A DNA stretch of 46,601 nt from the NCBI GenBank assembly GCA_004802725.1, contig SGPM01000219.1, positions 1-46,601 of the forward strand, written 5' to 3'. Below, piece by piece: positions 31,246 to 43,559 of the stretch. The stretch's first letter is position 1, and the number at the start of each line of letters is the position of its first letter. The notes beneath the pieces were generated by a model. It made no database searches. It had not been told where the DNA came from and worked only from the letters and a program-made list of their open reading frames with translations. A program made the position numbers and the translations under genes. Source of the stretch: Antrodiella citrinella (lineage: Eukaryota > Basidiomycota > Agaricomycetes > Polyporales > Steccherinaceae).

Positions 31246-34200
31246 ATGCGAATCTCACCAAAGGAGCAGGACAAACTCGTCTTGCATCAGGTACGACATA
31301 TGTGACTGCCAGCACGCGCGCGGCGTGTTCGCTCACGAAAACATATGTAGCTTGGGTACCTCGCGCAAAAGCGGCTCGCTAGGGGGCTCCGCCTCAACCA
31401 GACCGAAGCAGTCGCCCTCATTGCGTCGCAGCTGCAGGAGTGCATCAGAGATGGCTCGTACTCTGTGGCTGATCTCATGCAGAACGGCAAGAAACTTCTG
31501 GGCAGGCGCCATGTCCTTCCCGGAGTAGCCAGTCTCGTACATGAGATTCAGGTGGAAGGGACGTTCGTGGATGGGTATGTCAGACCGCATCACACTTCTT
31601 TGGGCATTAGATCGTGTGATACCCATTCTGTTTCTTCTCAGTGTGTTCCTTGTCACTGTGCATGACCCCATATGCACGGACGACGGCAACTTGCACAACG
31701 CGCTGTACGGCTCCTTTTTGCCTGTACCAAACGATGACATGTTCCCGGACGTAGACGCGTCTGAGTCCGCACGCCACACTCTGCCTGGCGCGATCATCGT
31801 CAAGGACGAGAGGATCATCATCAACAAGGGTAGGCAACGTATCAAACTCAGAGTCACCAACAACGGGGACCGTCCCATCCAAGTGCGTCGTAACTCACAA
31901 CTCTAAACCTTGCATCGAGTAATCTTCTGAAACGCCGCATCACCTCTGTTTATGCACCCAGATTGGCTCCCATTACCACTTCATTGAAACCAACCCTGCA
32001 TTATCGTTTGACAGGGGCAAAGCCTACGGAAAGCGCCTAGACATTGCGGCGGGCACCGCTGTGCGGTTCGAGCCAGGCGACGTGAAGACCGTCACGCTCT
32101 GCACCATCGCAGGCGGCAAGATCATCTCCGGCGGGAACCGTCTCGCCACAGGCGTCTTCGACCCCGCCAGGGCGGACGAGATTATTGCAGATTTGGTCCG
32201 GAAGGGTTTTGGACACGTACCCGAGCCTGGCGCTGCGGAGGTGTCTGTGGACACCGACATCGGCAGGGAGGCGTATGTGGCGATGTTTGGACCCACTGTT
32301 GGCGATAAAGTGAGGCTGGGGGATACGGCGCTTTGGGTGCAGGTGGAACGTGATATGGTACGCCCTAAGTTCTCTCACGTGTCTTATAAGCTGATATTTC
32401 GCTCGCTGATCTTTGTGCGCCTGACGTTAGACCGTGTATGGAGACGAAGTCAAGTTTGGTGGTGGCAAGACCATCCGTGAGGGGATGGGTCAAGCTACGA
32501 ACAGGTCCTCGGCAGACACCCTTGACCTCGTCATCACGAACGCCTTGATTATTGATTGGACCGGAATCTACAAGGTAAGCCCCCCGCACAACGCATACAA
32601 CCTCGTGAAAAGGATCCTCAACATCCACACCTTAGGCGGACATCGGTGTCCGAGACGGGATCATAGTCGGAATCGGCAAAGCAGGAAACCCGGACGTCAT
32701 GGAAGGCGTAGACCCAAACCTCGTCGTAGGATCCTCCACAGAAGCCCTAGCGGGCGAGAAACTCATCGTGACCGCCGGCGCCATCGACGCGCATGTGCAC
32801 TACATCTGTCCACAGCAGGTCACCGAGGCGTTGGCGAGCGGCGTGACGACGATGATTGGCGGAGGGACGGGCCCGTCCTCTGGGACGAACGCGACGACGT
32901 GCACGCCCAGTCCGTTCTATATGCGCCACATGCTTGCGGCGACGGACACCCTGCCTATGAATTTTGCGTTTACGGGCAAGGGCAACGATTCGGGGCCGAA
33001 GGCGCTGAGAGAGATCGTGCAGGCTGGCGCGGCGGGGTTGAAATTGCATGAGGATTGGGGTACGACGCCGTCTTCGATCGTCAGTGCCTTGGACGTCGGA
33101 GACGAGTATGACGTCCAAGTCAATATCCATACCGACACCTTGAACGAAAGCGGATTCGTGGAAAGTAAGTTCATCTAGTGCGGGTCCGTGGACTAAGTTT
33201 CTGACGCTTGTGGCGGGATAGGCACCATCGCTGCGTTTGGTGGACGCACAATCCATACGTATCATACAGAGGGCGCGGGTACGCAGCTGATGTTACAGCG
33301 TCCGACACTGAGTCATGTTGAGCTAATGTGGCGGCGCTCATAATACAGGTGGCGGACATGCTCCCGACATAATTGTTGTGTGTGGCCTGGACAACGTCCT
33401 CCCGTCCTCCACGAACCCGACGAGGCCGTACACCAGCAACACTCTGGATGAACACCTCGACGTGCGTATTCTCTCTTATGCGCTCGTGTGACTCATCACC
33501 CTGACTCGTCGTGTCTGTTTGAATTTCTAGATGCTCATGGTATGCCACCACCTCGACAGGAACATCCCCGAAGACCTCGCCTTCGCCGAATCCAGGATCC
33601 GCGCCGAGACGGTCGCAGCGGAAGACGTCTTGCACGACATCGGCGCCATCTCGATGATCTCGTCCGACTCGCAGGCCATGGGCCGCGTCGGTGAGGTCAT
33701 CAGCCGCACCTGGCGCACCGCGAGCAAGATGCGCGAGTTCCGCGGGCCGTTGGTCTCCCTTGGGGACAAGGACGACGGAAATGACAACGCGCGTGTGAAG
33801 AGGTATATCTCGAAGTACACGATCAATCCGTGCGTTTGTTTGTCTTCTTGTGCGCGCTTGGATGGTATCTTACTCACTCCGACGTCTTGTTGTCTTGTTG
33901 GTCTTGTACTCACCTGTTAGGGCGATCACACATGGCATAAGCCACTGTGTCGGACAAGTTGCCGTAGGCACTCTAGCCGACCTAGTCTTGTGGAAGCCCG
34001 AGAACTTTGGATCTAAACCGGAGATGGTCCTGAAATCTGGCGTCATCGCTTGGGCGCAGGTACGTTATCTCCCTCAGACCCGCCTCCACAACAACAAATC
34101 TAACCTGACGTTGCTGATCCACGTTTACCAGATGGGTGACGCCAACGCCTCGATCCCTACCGTCCAACCCGTATACGGCCGGCCGATGTGGGGCGCCCAC

Positions 34201-34464
34201 CCCTCGTCTGCCGCTGCGAACTCGGTGTCCTTCGTCTCGTCCGTCTCGCTCACTACCGGCACGATCGCGTCGTACGGCTTGAAGAAACGCTTCGAGCCTG
34301 TCAAGGGATGCAGGACCGTGACGAAGAAGGATATGAAGTGGAACGACGTGACGCCGAAGATGCAGGTCGACCCGGAGACGTACGAGGTCAGAGCGGATGG
34401 GGAGCATATGACCGTTCCGCCGGCGAAGAGGTTGCCGTTGGCGAGGTACTATAATGTTTTCTGA
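31246..34464 (+). CDS. Urease (fused gamma-beta-alpha, nickel enzyme)
   Basis: Eleven exons (31246-31290, 31351-31574, 31642-31882, 31962-32357, 32431-32574, 32636-33164, 33222-33278, 33349-33461, 33531-33829, 33921-34059, 34132-34464) sum to 2520 nt, 839 aa, the normal fungal length. Gamma part: [15 protein letters not shown]. Beta part: [20 protein letters not shown]. Alpha part: [14 protein letters not shown] (two Ni-ligand His), [12 protein letters not shown] (the Lys that becomes carbamylated), [30 protein letters not shown], the flap MVCHHLD (catalytic His) and SSDSQAMGR (Ni-ligand Asp). It hydrolyses urea to ammonia and carbamate in the cytosol and needs accessory proteins for nickel loading, none of which are in the window. 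All catalytic residues are present. Confidence 0.97.
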
Positions 34465-34690
34465 GTGGGGGTAAGGTTGAAACTTGATCGTCGAAGAAGC
34501 GAGTATTTTGTGGCATGAAACGTGTATGTATATTCGGAACAAAGCTCAAGGACTTTACAAATTGTAGTTGTACATTACATAGTGCATATGATTCCAGCAT
34601 ATCAAGACATTAAGAGAGACTTTAGGATGGACGTAGAATCACGATGGCGGATGACGGCAGGTATCCAGGAAAACTCGACTCAACTAAGCA

Positions 34691-35966
34691 TCACACCGCG
34701 ACATTCTCCTTCTCCTCCTCCTTCAGCATCTCATTCACTCTCTTCCTCTCTGCCCTCTGCTTCCTCTCCTCCTCCTCATCATCGACTTCATACCTCCTCT
34801 TCATCGCCCTCCAAAACTTGGCGATCCACTCCTCGTCAAAATCACCGAACACGACCTCAATCTCCGCGATCGGGCATAGATCAATCCCATCCAGCGCCGT
34901 GTAGACGACTTTGCTCGCATTCTCGCAGTATCTCGCGAATGCGAGATAGTCTTGACGCGTCTTCATGCGGAGGCACGAGTCCCAGGGATCCTCGAAGGCT
35001 TCCTGGGCAGCGGCTTCCATGATGCGAAACACGCGGGCGCGGTAAAGTCCTTTGGCCTCGTCGCTGGCTTCGGACTTGCAGTAGGTGCAGCGTTTCTGCG
35101 TCCTATCGATGCACTTGCCTTGGCGGCAGTATCTAGAGCACTTCGATGAGCATATGAACGATAAATGACATGGCAAGGTGACGTACGGAAGGAATCTGAG
35201 ACCCTCGTCGTGGTTGCGGTGGAAAGCCGATAAGACACCAGCCGACTCCCTCTTTTCATACACCGCTTTCAGCCTGTTCAGTTGCTCGATGTAGGAGCTG
35301 TCGCGAAGCGGCGAGCCGATGCTGGGACTGTTCTCGTATTGCTTCTTCAACGCGGCGAGCTTGGCCTGCTGTTCGGGCGTGAGAGGTCTCGGGGTGTGGT
35401 AGAGGATGTCCCTTGGGTTGCTAATGCGTCTCGGGTCATGCTTCGTGATACCAAAGGTCTGAGTACGAGATGGAGTGGGTCGTGTGACGGCGGCGCCTAG
35501 TCCGAGACCTGGCGGGTACTTGGGCGCAGGCTTCCGACGCACTTTGGGTGTCTCAGGGAGGTCGTTCACGTATGACTCCCAGGTGAGGTCAGGGAAGTGT
35601 GGCGTGGAATCAGCGTTGAGGGTGTTCATCGCGTCTTTGAGATGGGGCATTATAGCTTGCTGGGGAAACACGAGTTGAAATTGCATAGGTTCTTCTTGTA
35701 TGGGTGACGCGGCGTATCGTGAAGGCATGGTCGCTGAGGAGGTAGGAAACAAATGAGGGTCACCACAGAACACGAACAACAGAAAGAAACGTACTGGAAG
35801 CAACGGAAGAGGCTCTATAAACACGACTACGATTCTGCGAGGACAACTTGGGTGGCCAGTCGCTGACTATTTCGGCGACAGACTTGGACTCTGAGGGTAT
35901 CACGGAGGCGTTATGGTATGTGTCCAGAGGATAGCTGGCACTGTCAATATGAAGTGTGTAACCCAT
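34691..35966 (-). CDS. Uncharacterised protein with Cys cluster and charged C-terminus
   Basis: Three exons (35795-35966, 35187-35733, 34691-35132) sum to 1161 nt, 386 aa, starting MGYTLHIDSASYPL. The middle contains basic linker sequence (TPKVRRKPAPKYPPGLGLGA) and a predicted helix (LTPEQQAKLAALKKQYENS). A Cys motif follows the last intron, YCRQGKCIDRTQKRCTYC, which could bind zinc (C-x5-C...C-x2-C). The C-terminal third is helical and strongly charged (DEEEERKQRAERKRVNEMLK). I do not recognise the family. An alternative shorter product would start at the Met at 35728. Downstream it converges with urease, with 226 bp between the stop codons. Confidence 0.72.
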
Positions 35967-36749
35967 AAATAACAAGAGAGGGAGCCGGTAGAAGGAGTGA
36001 AGAAGACAACGTCGTCACGGATGAGAGAGCTTGATGGCCCGAGAGCGATGACTTATATGCGACCACTGGTTGTTGTGACTACCGAGGTGAAGAATAGGCA
36101 GACATTGTTCGAAGAAGCGGCCTTTAATACTTGGTTGGCTTGGTGGCCACCCGCAAGCGTGGCCAAGTGGCCAAAGCTGGAGCATGGCCAGGGAAACAAA
36201 GCAGAGAAGCGTGCTGCTTTGGAACGCGCTTGGGACGCGCCTTGTTTTCAAGAATCCACGCGTCGAGAAAGCTGGCGGTCTGTCGAGACGATGCGAGATG
36301 AATGCAGAAGCTGCCAGAAGGCAAAGGAGAATAACGCGGTCGACGGTAGGTAAGAGTGGCTCAAGCATCGATATCATGGTCATTCGGGCACCGAGTCAAA
36401 GACCGTGTTGCAGTTTCCTCTCCGAATGATAGGCGATTTCCTGATCGCCAAAGGTTCCTTTGTTCGCCAGCCTGGAGTATCTCGAGGAAAATATTGCAGT
36501 GCATGTCCTGGGTAACACGAAGCAAGGAGAGCAAAGACAAAAGCAAAACGATAATTTCCGGTCCAAGCGACGTAATCGGCCGCCAATCAGAAAGCAGAGA
36601 TTTAAGCGTTGCGTGTGTCATTCATGCATCGTAAGCCAACGCGCTCAGGCTTGTGATTCCATGCTTCCCGAGCTCATTACTGCAGCTTTAGCACACGGTT
36701 CCTCTTTCTCCTCTCACTTGTATCGATATCACTGTACTTTCTCTCATAA
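35967..36749. other. Divergent promoter region, no gene seen
   Basis: Lies between the leftward 386-aa gene and the rightward ACAD fusion. No coding motif on either strand. Confidence 0.5.
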
Positions 36750-39111
36750 ATGGCTTCCAAGGTTTTGAAGGAGTTCACCAGGGAGGAGGTTGCTCAGGTA
36801 CGTTGCCAATAAACATTTCGTTGCAGTCCTTAGGGCAGCTGACACGCACGGCACTGCTTTACAGCACAAGACAGCTAATAACCTGGTAAGGAAACCGAAC
36901 GAAACCTCGACATGAACCAACGCTAAAGGACGCGTGTAGTGGATTATTATCGACACAAAAGTCTACGACGTCACCCGCTTCAAGGACCTGCATCCCGGAG
37001 GGGCCTCCATCTTCCTCGAAGACGACGTTCGTAAGTGCCGACACCTTTATTGATCGTCTCTTCACGACCTGACATCATGCGCCAGTTGGTAAAGACGTCA
37101 CAGAGACATTCTATGGTTTGCATCGACACGAAGTGCTGTTGAAACCGCAGTACGCTAGGCTACAGGTAGGCACTATTAAAGGAGAACAAAGCCAGATCAA
37201 CGCGCGAGAACCAGGTGGTTTGAGCAAAGTACCATATGCGGAACCTACGTGGCTGTCTGAAGGCTACTATAGTCCTTACTTCAAAGAGGTGCGTGGAACC
37301 GGCACGGGTTTCATATCTCTAGTGTCTGACATGCGTATTCCTGCTACAGAGCCACCGAAAGTATCAGGCAGCCGTCAGGAAGTTCGTCGACGAAGTTGTC
37401 TTCCCAGACGCTCAGGTGAGGTGGCCCATTGTAAATCCTATATTCCAGATTTTCATCAAGATAATAGGCTCGGGAAGAAGATGGTAAACGGCCGAGCCAA
37501 TCAGTCTTCGATGCCATGGCGTAAGTATTATCAGTCGCTCATCATGCACGCGCTCACTGAGAAACACAGTCAACTGGAGCTGATTGCCATGCGCATGGGT
37601 CCCGGAAAACATCTCAAAGGGCGTACACTCTTTGGAGGACTTGTCAAGCCTGAGGAGGTATGTTTTAGAACGTACCCTTTTTGTTTTCAACCCTAACGTT
37701 GAGACATCCAGTTTGACTACTTCCACGAGGTAATGCGGTTTCACATTTGTATGTTGCTGATTCGCTGACGGCATGGCACAGATGATCTTGCATGAAGAGT
37801 TTGCCCGTGTCCATGCACGAGGATACGTAGATGGTATCGGTGGCGGTTCGTGTATTGGCCTCCCACCCGTCTTAAACTTCGGTCGTCCCGAAATTCAAGC
37901 ACGCGTCGTTCCTGAGGTCTTGTCCGGGAAGAAGTTCATCTGTCTGGCCATCTCAGAAGCCTTCGCAGGAAGTGACGTACAAGGTTTACGGACAACGGCC
38001 AAGAAGACTGAGGATGGCAAACATTGGATCGTCAACGGTACGAAGAAGTGGATTACAAACGGAACGTACGCAATCCATTCCCCGTTGACTCTAAGGACGT
38101 CTCGCTTACTGGTGAGATCACAGGTTTTCTGACTAGTAAGTTGCTGCGGTGCACTCTTGGTGTTGAAAACTGATTGACTCTGGCAGCTTCACTGTGGGTT
38201 GCAAGACCGAGAAGGGATTCACTGTCATCCTCATTGAACGTAGCGAGGGTCTAGAGACGAAGGTCATCAAGACCGCATACTCTACTACTGCTGGAACTGC
38301 TTACATCACTTTTGACAACGTGAAAGTCCCAGTGGAGAACACTCTCGGAAAGGAAGGTCAGGGTGTCTATGTCATGCTCTCGTGAGTACTGTTATTCTCT
38401 TCCCTAATACGCACTTATTGTAAGACATTTGCTGAATCGCGTTGCTCTCTTCTCAGCAACTTCAACCACGAGCGTTGGGGTATGTGCTGCAGCGGTGCCG
38501 TCACGCAACGACTAATCGTCGAGGAATGCCTGAAATGGACAGCTCAACGCAAGGCCTTTGGGAAGCCTCTGAACTCCTTGGCGGTCATCAGGAGCAAGCT
38601 GGCAGATATGATAGCAAGAGCGGAAAGTGTGCAGTCTTGGTTGGAGAACGTGACGTTCCAGATGAACAACATGGACTACAAGCAGCAGTCTGAATTGCTC
38701 GCAGGGTGCGTTGCTCGCGCAGGATCTTGTTTAGGTTTCAGATCACTTTACTGACTGTCAACGCTTGTGCTCAGACCGATTGGACTGCTCAAGATGTACA
38801 TTACGCGCAATGCACAGGACACAGCACAGGACGCCGTCCAAATTTTCGGCGGACGTGGTATCACCAAGACGGGAATGGGTCGATTCATCGAACACGTACG
38901 TCTCATTACCTCTTTCCTTGTCTTTCCGTTTCCTAACATTGCGAACAGTATCACCGGACGGTTCCGTACGACTCGATTTTGGGTGGAGGTACGTCCACAC
39001 AACTTGGACTTGACATCAGGTTGTGCTAACTCTGTTATAGCGGAGGATGTTTTGGGTGACCTCGGAGTTCGACAAGCTATTCGTAACATCCCGAAGAACG
39101 CCCGACTCTAG
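36750..39111 (+). CDS. Cytochrome b5-acyl-CoA dehydrogenase fusion
   Basis: Fifteen exons sum to 1560 nt, 519 aa. Residues 1-75 are a cytochrome b5 haem domain: FTREEVAQHKTANNLWIIID, VYDVTRFKDLHPGG (first haem His) and ETFYGLHRHEVLL (second). The rest is an acyl-CoA dehydrogenase: MILHEEFARV, CLAISEAFAGSDVQGLRTTA, KKWITNGTFSDYFTVGCKTE, NFNHERWGMCCSGAV, RKAFGKPLNSLAVIRSKLAD, QDAVQIFGGRGITKTGMGRF and YDSILGGAEDVLGDLGVRQA. It carries out FAD-dependent alpha,beta-dehydrogenation of an acyl-CoA; the haem domain may pass electrons on. Exons 36865-36885 (21 nt), 37712-37729 (18 nt) and 38124-38135 (12 nt) are very short. The last supplies part of NGTFSDYF, without which the conserved FAD/substrate segment would be incomplete. 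Confidence 0.93.
38124..38135 (+). other. 12-nt microexon in the ACAD gene
   Basis: Acceptor cacag before and donor gtaagt after. It adds four residues and restores NGT-FSDY-FTVG. Its phase is neutral, so an annotation that skips it would still be open but would lack four conserved residues. Confidence 0.75.
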
Positions 39112-39382
39112 GCTCTAGCACTCTCGGAGTCTAGTTACGGTGGAATTCAGTCATGTACTTTGATATTTATCTGCATCTGAGGAAGGCATGCACACTGTTG
39201 TCCTCTTGTTGTCATTTTGACTGCCTGAAACTTGGAAGATCACAAGATCGAAGTTATATTCCCATATTCTATGAACAAACGGAAAAGTTTAATGAAGAAA
39301 TCTTCCAGCTGCGCCTAGTACGAAGTGCTGTCGTCGATGTCAGCAACACATCCACACCTCCAGCAGCAGAAAGATTGTAAAC

Positions 39383-41000
39383 TCACACGTGAGGGTGGCC
39401 CGGGAGGTAGCGCTCGGGCCTCTGCGTAGGGATGGGGGAGCCAGGAGGACGCATGATCCCGAGCTTGCTAGACCGGTCAAAGACGCTGCGGGCGAACAGG
39501 CCATCGTCGGCGAGGAGAGCGCGGGCGACGAGTCCGGAGAGGTCACGCTGGCCCTTACCCCTCACGGTCGTGCCACTGTGACGGAGTTGTGCTTGTGCGC
39601 TGTTTGAGGCAACACAACATCAGTGACTCGGGCGTGTCTGTGAGGAGGTTGCGGAAAGGAACTCACGATGCCGCTTGTGAACTTTCCGAGATTTGGGCGG
39701 ACGCCAAGGCCATGTAATTGTTCTCCGAAGACATGTCAGCAATACTACAACTCAGCGTGAGTCCCACTGAACTGTACCTGACGAGGGGAAAAGTACTTAC
39801 GATTTGGAAAGAGTATCGCCACGAGCGGACAAGTAGTCCACTATGTCGCGGGCAACGAATTCAGCGAGCTCGCGCCTGCCCTTCTTGCCCTTCTTGCCTT
39901 TGGACTTGCCTTTCGCGGACTTGGCTTTCGGCGCCGTCTGCACGTCACCCAGAGATTTCATGGACGGTTGACCCATGACGGATCTGTTTTGGGCAACAGA
40001 GCGTCAGCGACTCTCAAGAGAACGGAAGGATATGGTACGGGAAAAAACCCACGCTTGTTGCATACCGACGCTTTGCTCATTTTGTGCCGTCATGTCGATC
40101 GATGCACCGTTCATTTGGGTGATGCTACAAGTGCCATGCTTAATTTTCTGAACCTCATCTAACGAGTGGAGGACTTACGGTGCGGGCACAGCACCACCTG
40201 AACCCGACGAGGGTGGTGCGCTAAGAATGCCACGGGCGTACAGGGAATCCACCAAGTCGCGGGCGTACAGATCGTCGGACCTCGCAGGGTGAGCCAGAGT
40301 AGCNTGATCGCTATGATTCAAATGAGAGTCAGATCCTCAGGTTGAATCGGCGAGATACATACAAGGTCACGCCACTGCCGAAACGCTGAGTACGTTGAGC
40401 CGCGGACATATGCGGGAACAGCTCGCGAGCGTACAGTTCTTCGGACCTCGCAGGGTGAGCCAGAGTAGCGTGATCGCTATTCGGAAAACAAGAGTCAGAT
40501 CCTCATGCCTCAACTTGAATGGGCGAGATACACACAAGGTCACGCCGCTGCCGAAACGCTGAGTACGCTGAGCCGCGGACATATGCGGGAACAACTCGCG
40601 AGCGTACAATTCTTCAGACCTCGCAGGGTGAGCCAGAGTAGCATGATCGCTGTTCGCAAACTAAGAGTCAGATCCTCAGCTTGAAAGGGCGAATACATAC
40701 AAGGTCACGCCACTGCCGAAACGCTGAGTACGCTGAGCCGCGGACATATGCGGGAACAGCTCGCGAGCGTACAACTCTTCGGACCTCGCAGGGTGAGCCA
40801 GAGTAGCATGATCGCTATGATTCAAGTCAGATTCAGGAAACATTGAATTCGGAGGAGCGGGATACGTACTACACTGGAGCGCCAATTGGGCCCGGGGCGG
40901 TGGGTGGAGGGGCGGCGACTACATGACGGTGTCCTGCATGACGGGCCGAGACCGAGGACAGGCACGCAGCGATGAGGATGAGAGCGGATGATGTCTTCAT
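39383..41000 (-). CDS. Secreted repeat protein with three near-identical tandem exons (paralogue A)
   Basis: Eight exons (40870-41000, 40701-40814, 40536-40649, 40363-40476, 40179-40310, 39801-39983, 39667-39744, 39383-39599) sum to 1083 nt, 360 aa. Signal peptide: MKTSSALILIAACLSSVSA, followed by RHAGHRHVVAAPPP. Exons 2-4 each add 38 residues (DHATLAHPARSEELYARELF, then PHMSAAQRTQRFGSGVT). Exon 5 is a diverged version (DLYARDLVDSLYARGILSAP), exon 6 has a Lys-rich stretch (KAKSAKGKSKGKKGKKGRRE) then FVARDIVDYLSARG, and the last exon ends VFDRSSKLGIMRPPGSPIP...RYLPGHPHV. A loose [LF]-[YVF]-A-R motif recurs throughout. No Cys follows the signal peptide. Family unknown; the paralogue at 43560-44295 supports the model. 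One undetermined base (40304) lies in exon 5. Confidence 0.75.
40363..40814 (-). repeat. Three tandem 114-nt exons with their introns
   Basis: Copies at 40701-40814, 40536-40649 and 40363-40476 are nearly identical, and the ~50-60-nt introns between them are also similar. Each exon is 38 codons and starts and ends in the same phase, so copies can be gained or lost without breaking the frame. Confidence 0.85.
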
Positions 41001-41192
41001 GGTTCGTAAGTTCGTAAAGAATGTGGGTCGTAAACGTCAAGTGCAAGTGAAAAATAAGTCAGGCTGGAGGGACAATGACAGTGGTCAGAAACTTTGGACG
41101 TCGCGCTGAACTGTCGGTACTCACCAACCAGCACCTAGACTTGAGTGAGCTCGAAAAGTGAACTGAGGATACAAAGACCACATCAGCGAGAC

Positions 41193-41199
41193 TTATATA
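41193..41199 (-). promoter_or_regulatory. TATA box of paralogue A
   Basis: TATATAA on the minus strand, 193 bp upstream of the ATG. The same motif sits 189 bp upstream of paralogue B within a conserved promoter. Confidence 0.6.
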
Positions 41200-41270
41200 T
41201 TGTCGGAAGCTGCAAACCAGTGCTGCTAGCGATTTGAAGTTAGTATCAATCCGGCGGTAGTAGTACTCAG

Positions 41271-43399
41271 GCTGGCCGCGTGCCGCCGAAGTGGATGATC
41301 AAAGAACGAAAAGATGGTGTTGAAGTACTGGCACCACCGAGTTTCATATAATTTCATATCAAGGCGACAAGAGTAGGCTTGCGTAGGTTGGACAAGTGCA
41401 AATGGAGATAACCTCCTCGGCTAGGAGGCAGATGCTGTACACTGCGACACCAATGATAGGAAAAAGCCCTGGGCAAAATCGGCAAGAAGGTTCAGGTAGA
41501 ATCCTGCAAGCAAACAATCTGCATGAGACTGTTCATTACGTTGCTAGGTCTGTGCGGGAATCTATGTGGGTTTACCTAGAGGGCGGCAACCGATTTTTTC
41601 AACGCTGTGAGTCACAACGTGCAGGTGGTGTCACGATAATGGTGATAGAGCAGTCTGACAGTGAGAGAGTGCGTGTGAGCGCGGCGTGAGACACTTGCAG
41701 CATTCAAGTACTAACGTCATTGAAAATTAGGAGTATATTTGTGCTACTGGCCTAAGTGTACAACTCTACGGTCGTAAAGATATGTGTGAGTCGTCATGCA
41801 AACACATGTGTCCATCTCGACCATCAATACCAACTTGATACCAACAGACTCGTTTCCTCCGAGTGTATGCCTGCATGCCCTCCGGAAACCTCTCCAGGTT
41901 CATGCCGTGAAAACGAAGCATTTTGAACTCACTTGTGCATATTGCCACCAGCGTCGAGCGATGTCCTACGTCTCCCACCTGTCATCAAGCACCTGTGTCT
42001 ATGAGTGTATCCGGAATCAACACACATCGAACACAACAGAATTTGGTCACTCACGCACCCCATTGCTTGTTCTTGTGGCGTACGTGATCCACAACATTCA
42101 GGGGAGATGAGCAGTAGCTGAGACTCATCATTCGCAAAATTTTGTCGCGATTTTGTGGAATATGGTCTTCAATGACCTCTGGCGACGTGTTGACCTCACA
42201 GGGAGACAGATTACACTTTGGGCGGGCGATTCTTGCGATTTTTCGGGTTGCCAAGCGATAAATGAGGCACGTGCACAGGCGCCTGAGGGCGTTGAGGGTA
42301 TGCCACTTGCCTTTTCCCGCCTTTCGTGGAGGGCCGTCCCGACATCGACTTTTTCAGATTCTCAAGTGGCATTTGGATGGATTGGCCGGGGTCCTCACTG
42401 ACACCGAGTCACCGACTGAGGCCACGCTAACGAGGCGCTGGCAGTCGTGACAGATTTACGCTCACAACAGTGCCGTGAGTCATCAACCTTCTGCGTAAAT
42501 CTAGGTGATTACCAGGTAAAGTTGTGCTGCCTGTTGGCCTACATTTTTCTGCGTACCTGAATGCAAGACCTAGCTATCTGTCCTACCTAAATTTACCAAG
42601 CACCAGTCTCTTCCTAAGAGTTGTATCGCAGTGTACTGGTGATATCATGATGAGTGATGTATGTTCTGTCAATTCGGAAGTCATGAAATATGTATGACGA
42701 TGCGGACCTTTGGTCTCGTTGGGCAAGCATTGATTCATACTCAACGTGAACTTTGAGAACTGGATAACCACTGTATAATGATCAGCAACTTGAGGAAAAG
42801 GAAGATCACCAGGAGTATGTACATACTCGCAATTTGGAAAAAGGCAGACACTGGCACATCAGACTAGACGCCGTGCATCAACACATCACCGGCACTTTGT
42901 TTCGCAACTGAAAAGAGTCAAGACAACATGTACACTTGAAGATACGATGATGTCGGATCCGGCAACTTGAAATGAGACAAGATGGCCACTGTACGATTTA
43001 CGGACGAGTTGCAACGGTAACACATACGCAGCGATATGTCACGCACGCTTTCAGAAACATGCACCTCTCGCTCGTCCACTCGCACGGTGCTGCGTCTTGA
43101 GGACTTTCGAGGTCTAGGATCCTGCACGAAGTTGCCACGAATACTCTGTAATTCAAGTTAGGTCGTCAAAGATTGCTTGTCGAGACGTTCCAGAGTCCGC
43201 GCGACCGTCCATTGTGTCTATTGTGTCTGCGTCCAAGCGAATTTTGCAGACCGAGACACCAGCTGCGTGTAAAAGATCAATACGTGGCGAGGGTCGGAAA
43301 GCAGCAGCAGAAGAGACAGGCCGGCGTCTTACTATCGGCCAAATACAAATAGCCGGGGCCTGCTGGAACCTGGAAGTTCAAATTCACGCGGGGACGCTG
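41271..43399. other. Spacer between the duplicated genes
   Basis: No gene recognised. The part from about 42720 to 42960 resembles 44730-44970, for example the shared CATACTCAACGTG and GAAGATACGATG, so the duplication seems to include upstream sequence too. Confidence 0.5.
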
Positions 43400-43559
43400 T
43401 TTGCCATCGTCACAAAGTTGACGTTGTATTCCCATATGCTCTATACGAACGGAAAGGCTGAGATCTTCTACGCCGCACCAGCTACATCTAGTAGAATGTA
43501 CTGGAGTTGAAAGATGTCAGCAACACATTCACACCTTCAACAACAGAACGAGTGTAGAC

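Larger units (their letters stand above)
39240..41270 (-). repeat. Segmental duplication, unit 1
   Basis: 3' flank, coding exons, leader and promoter of paralogue A resemble 43400-44560. The match also shows in non-coding sequence, for example the shared GATGTCAGCAACACAT near the 3' end and GTCGGTACTCACCAACCAG in the leader. Limits are approximate. Confidence 0.7.

Noticed and set aside
32434..33051. Alternative 205-codon frame inside urease
   Set aside because: Out-of-frame reading over urease exons 5-6; the correct frame carries all nickel-site residues.
40367..40609. 80-aa frame spanning two of the tandem exons
   Set aside because: Reads through the intron between copies; the phase-symmetric exon model and paralogue B fit better.
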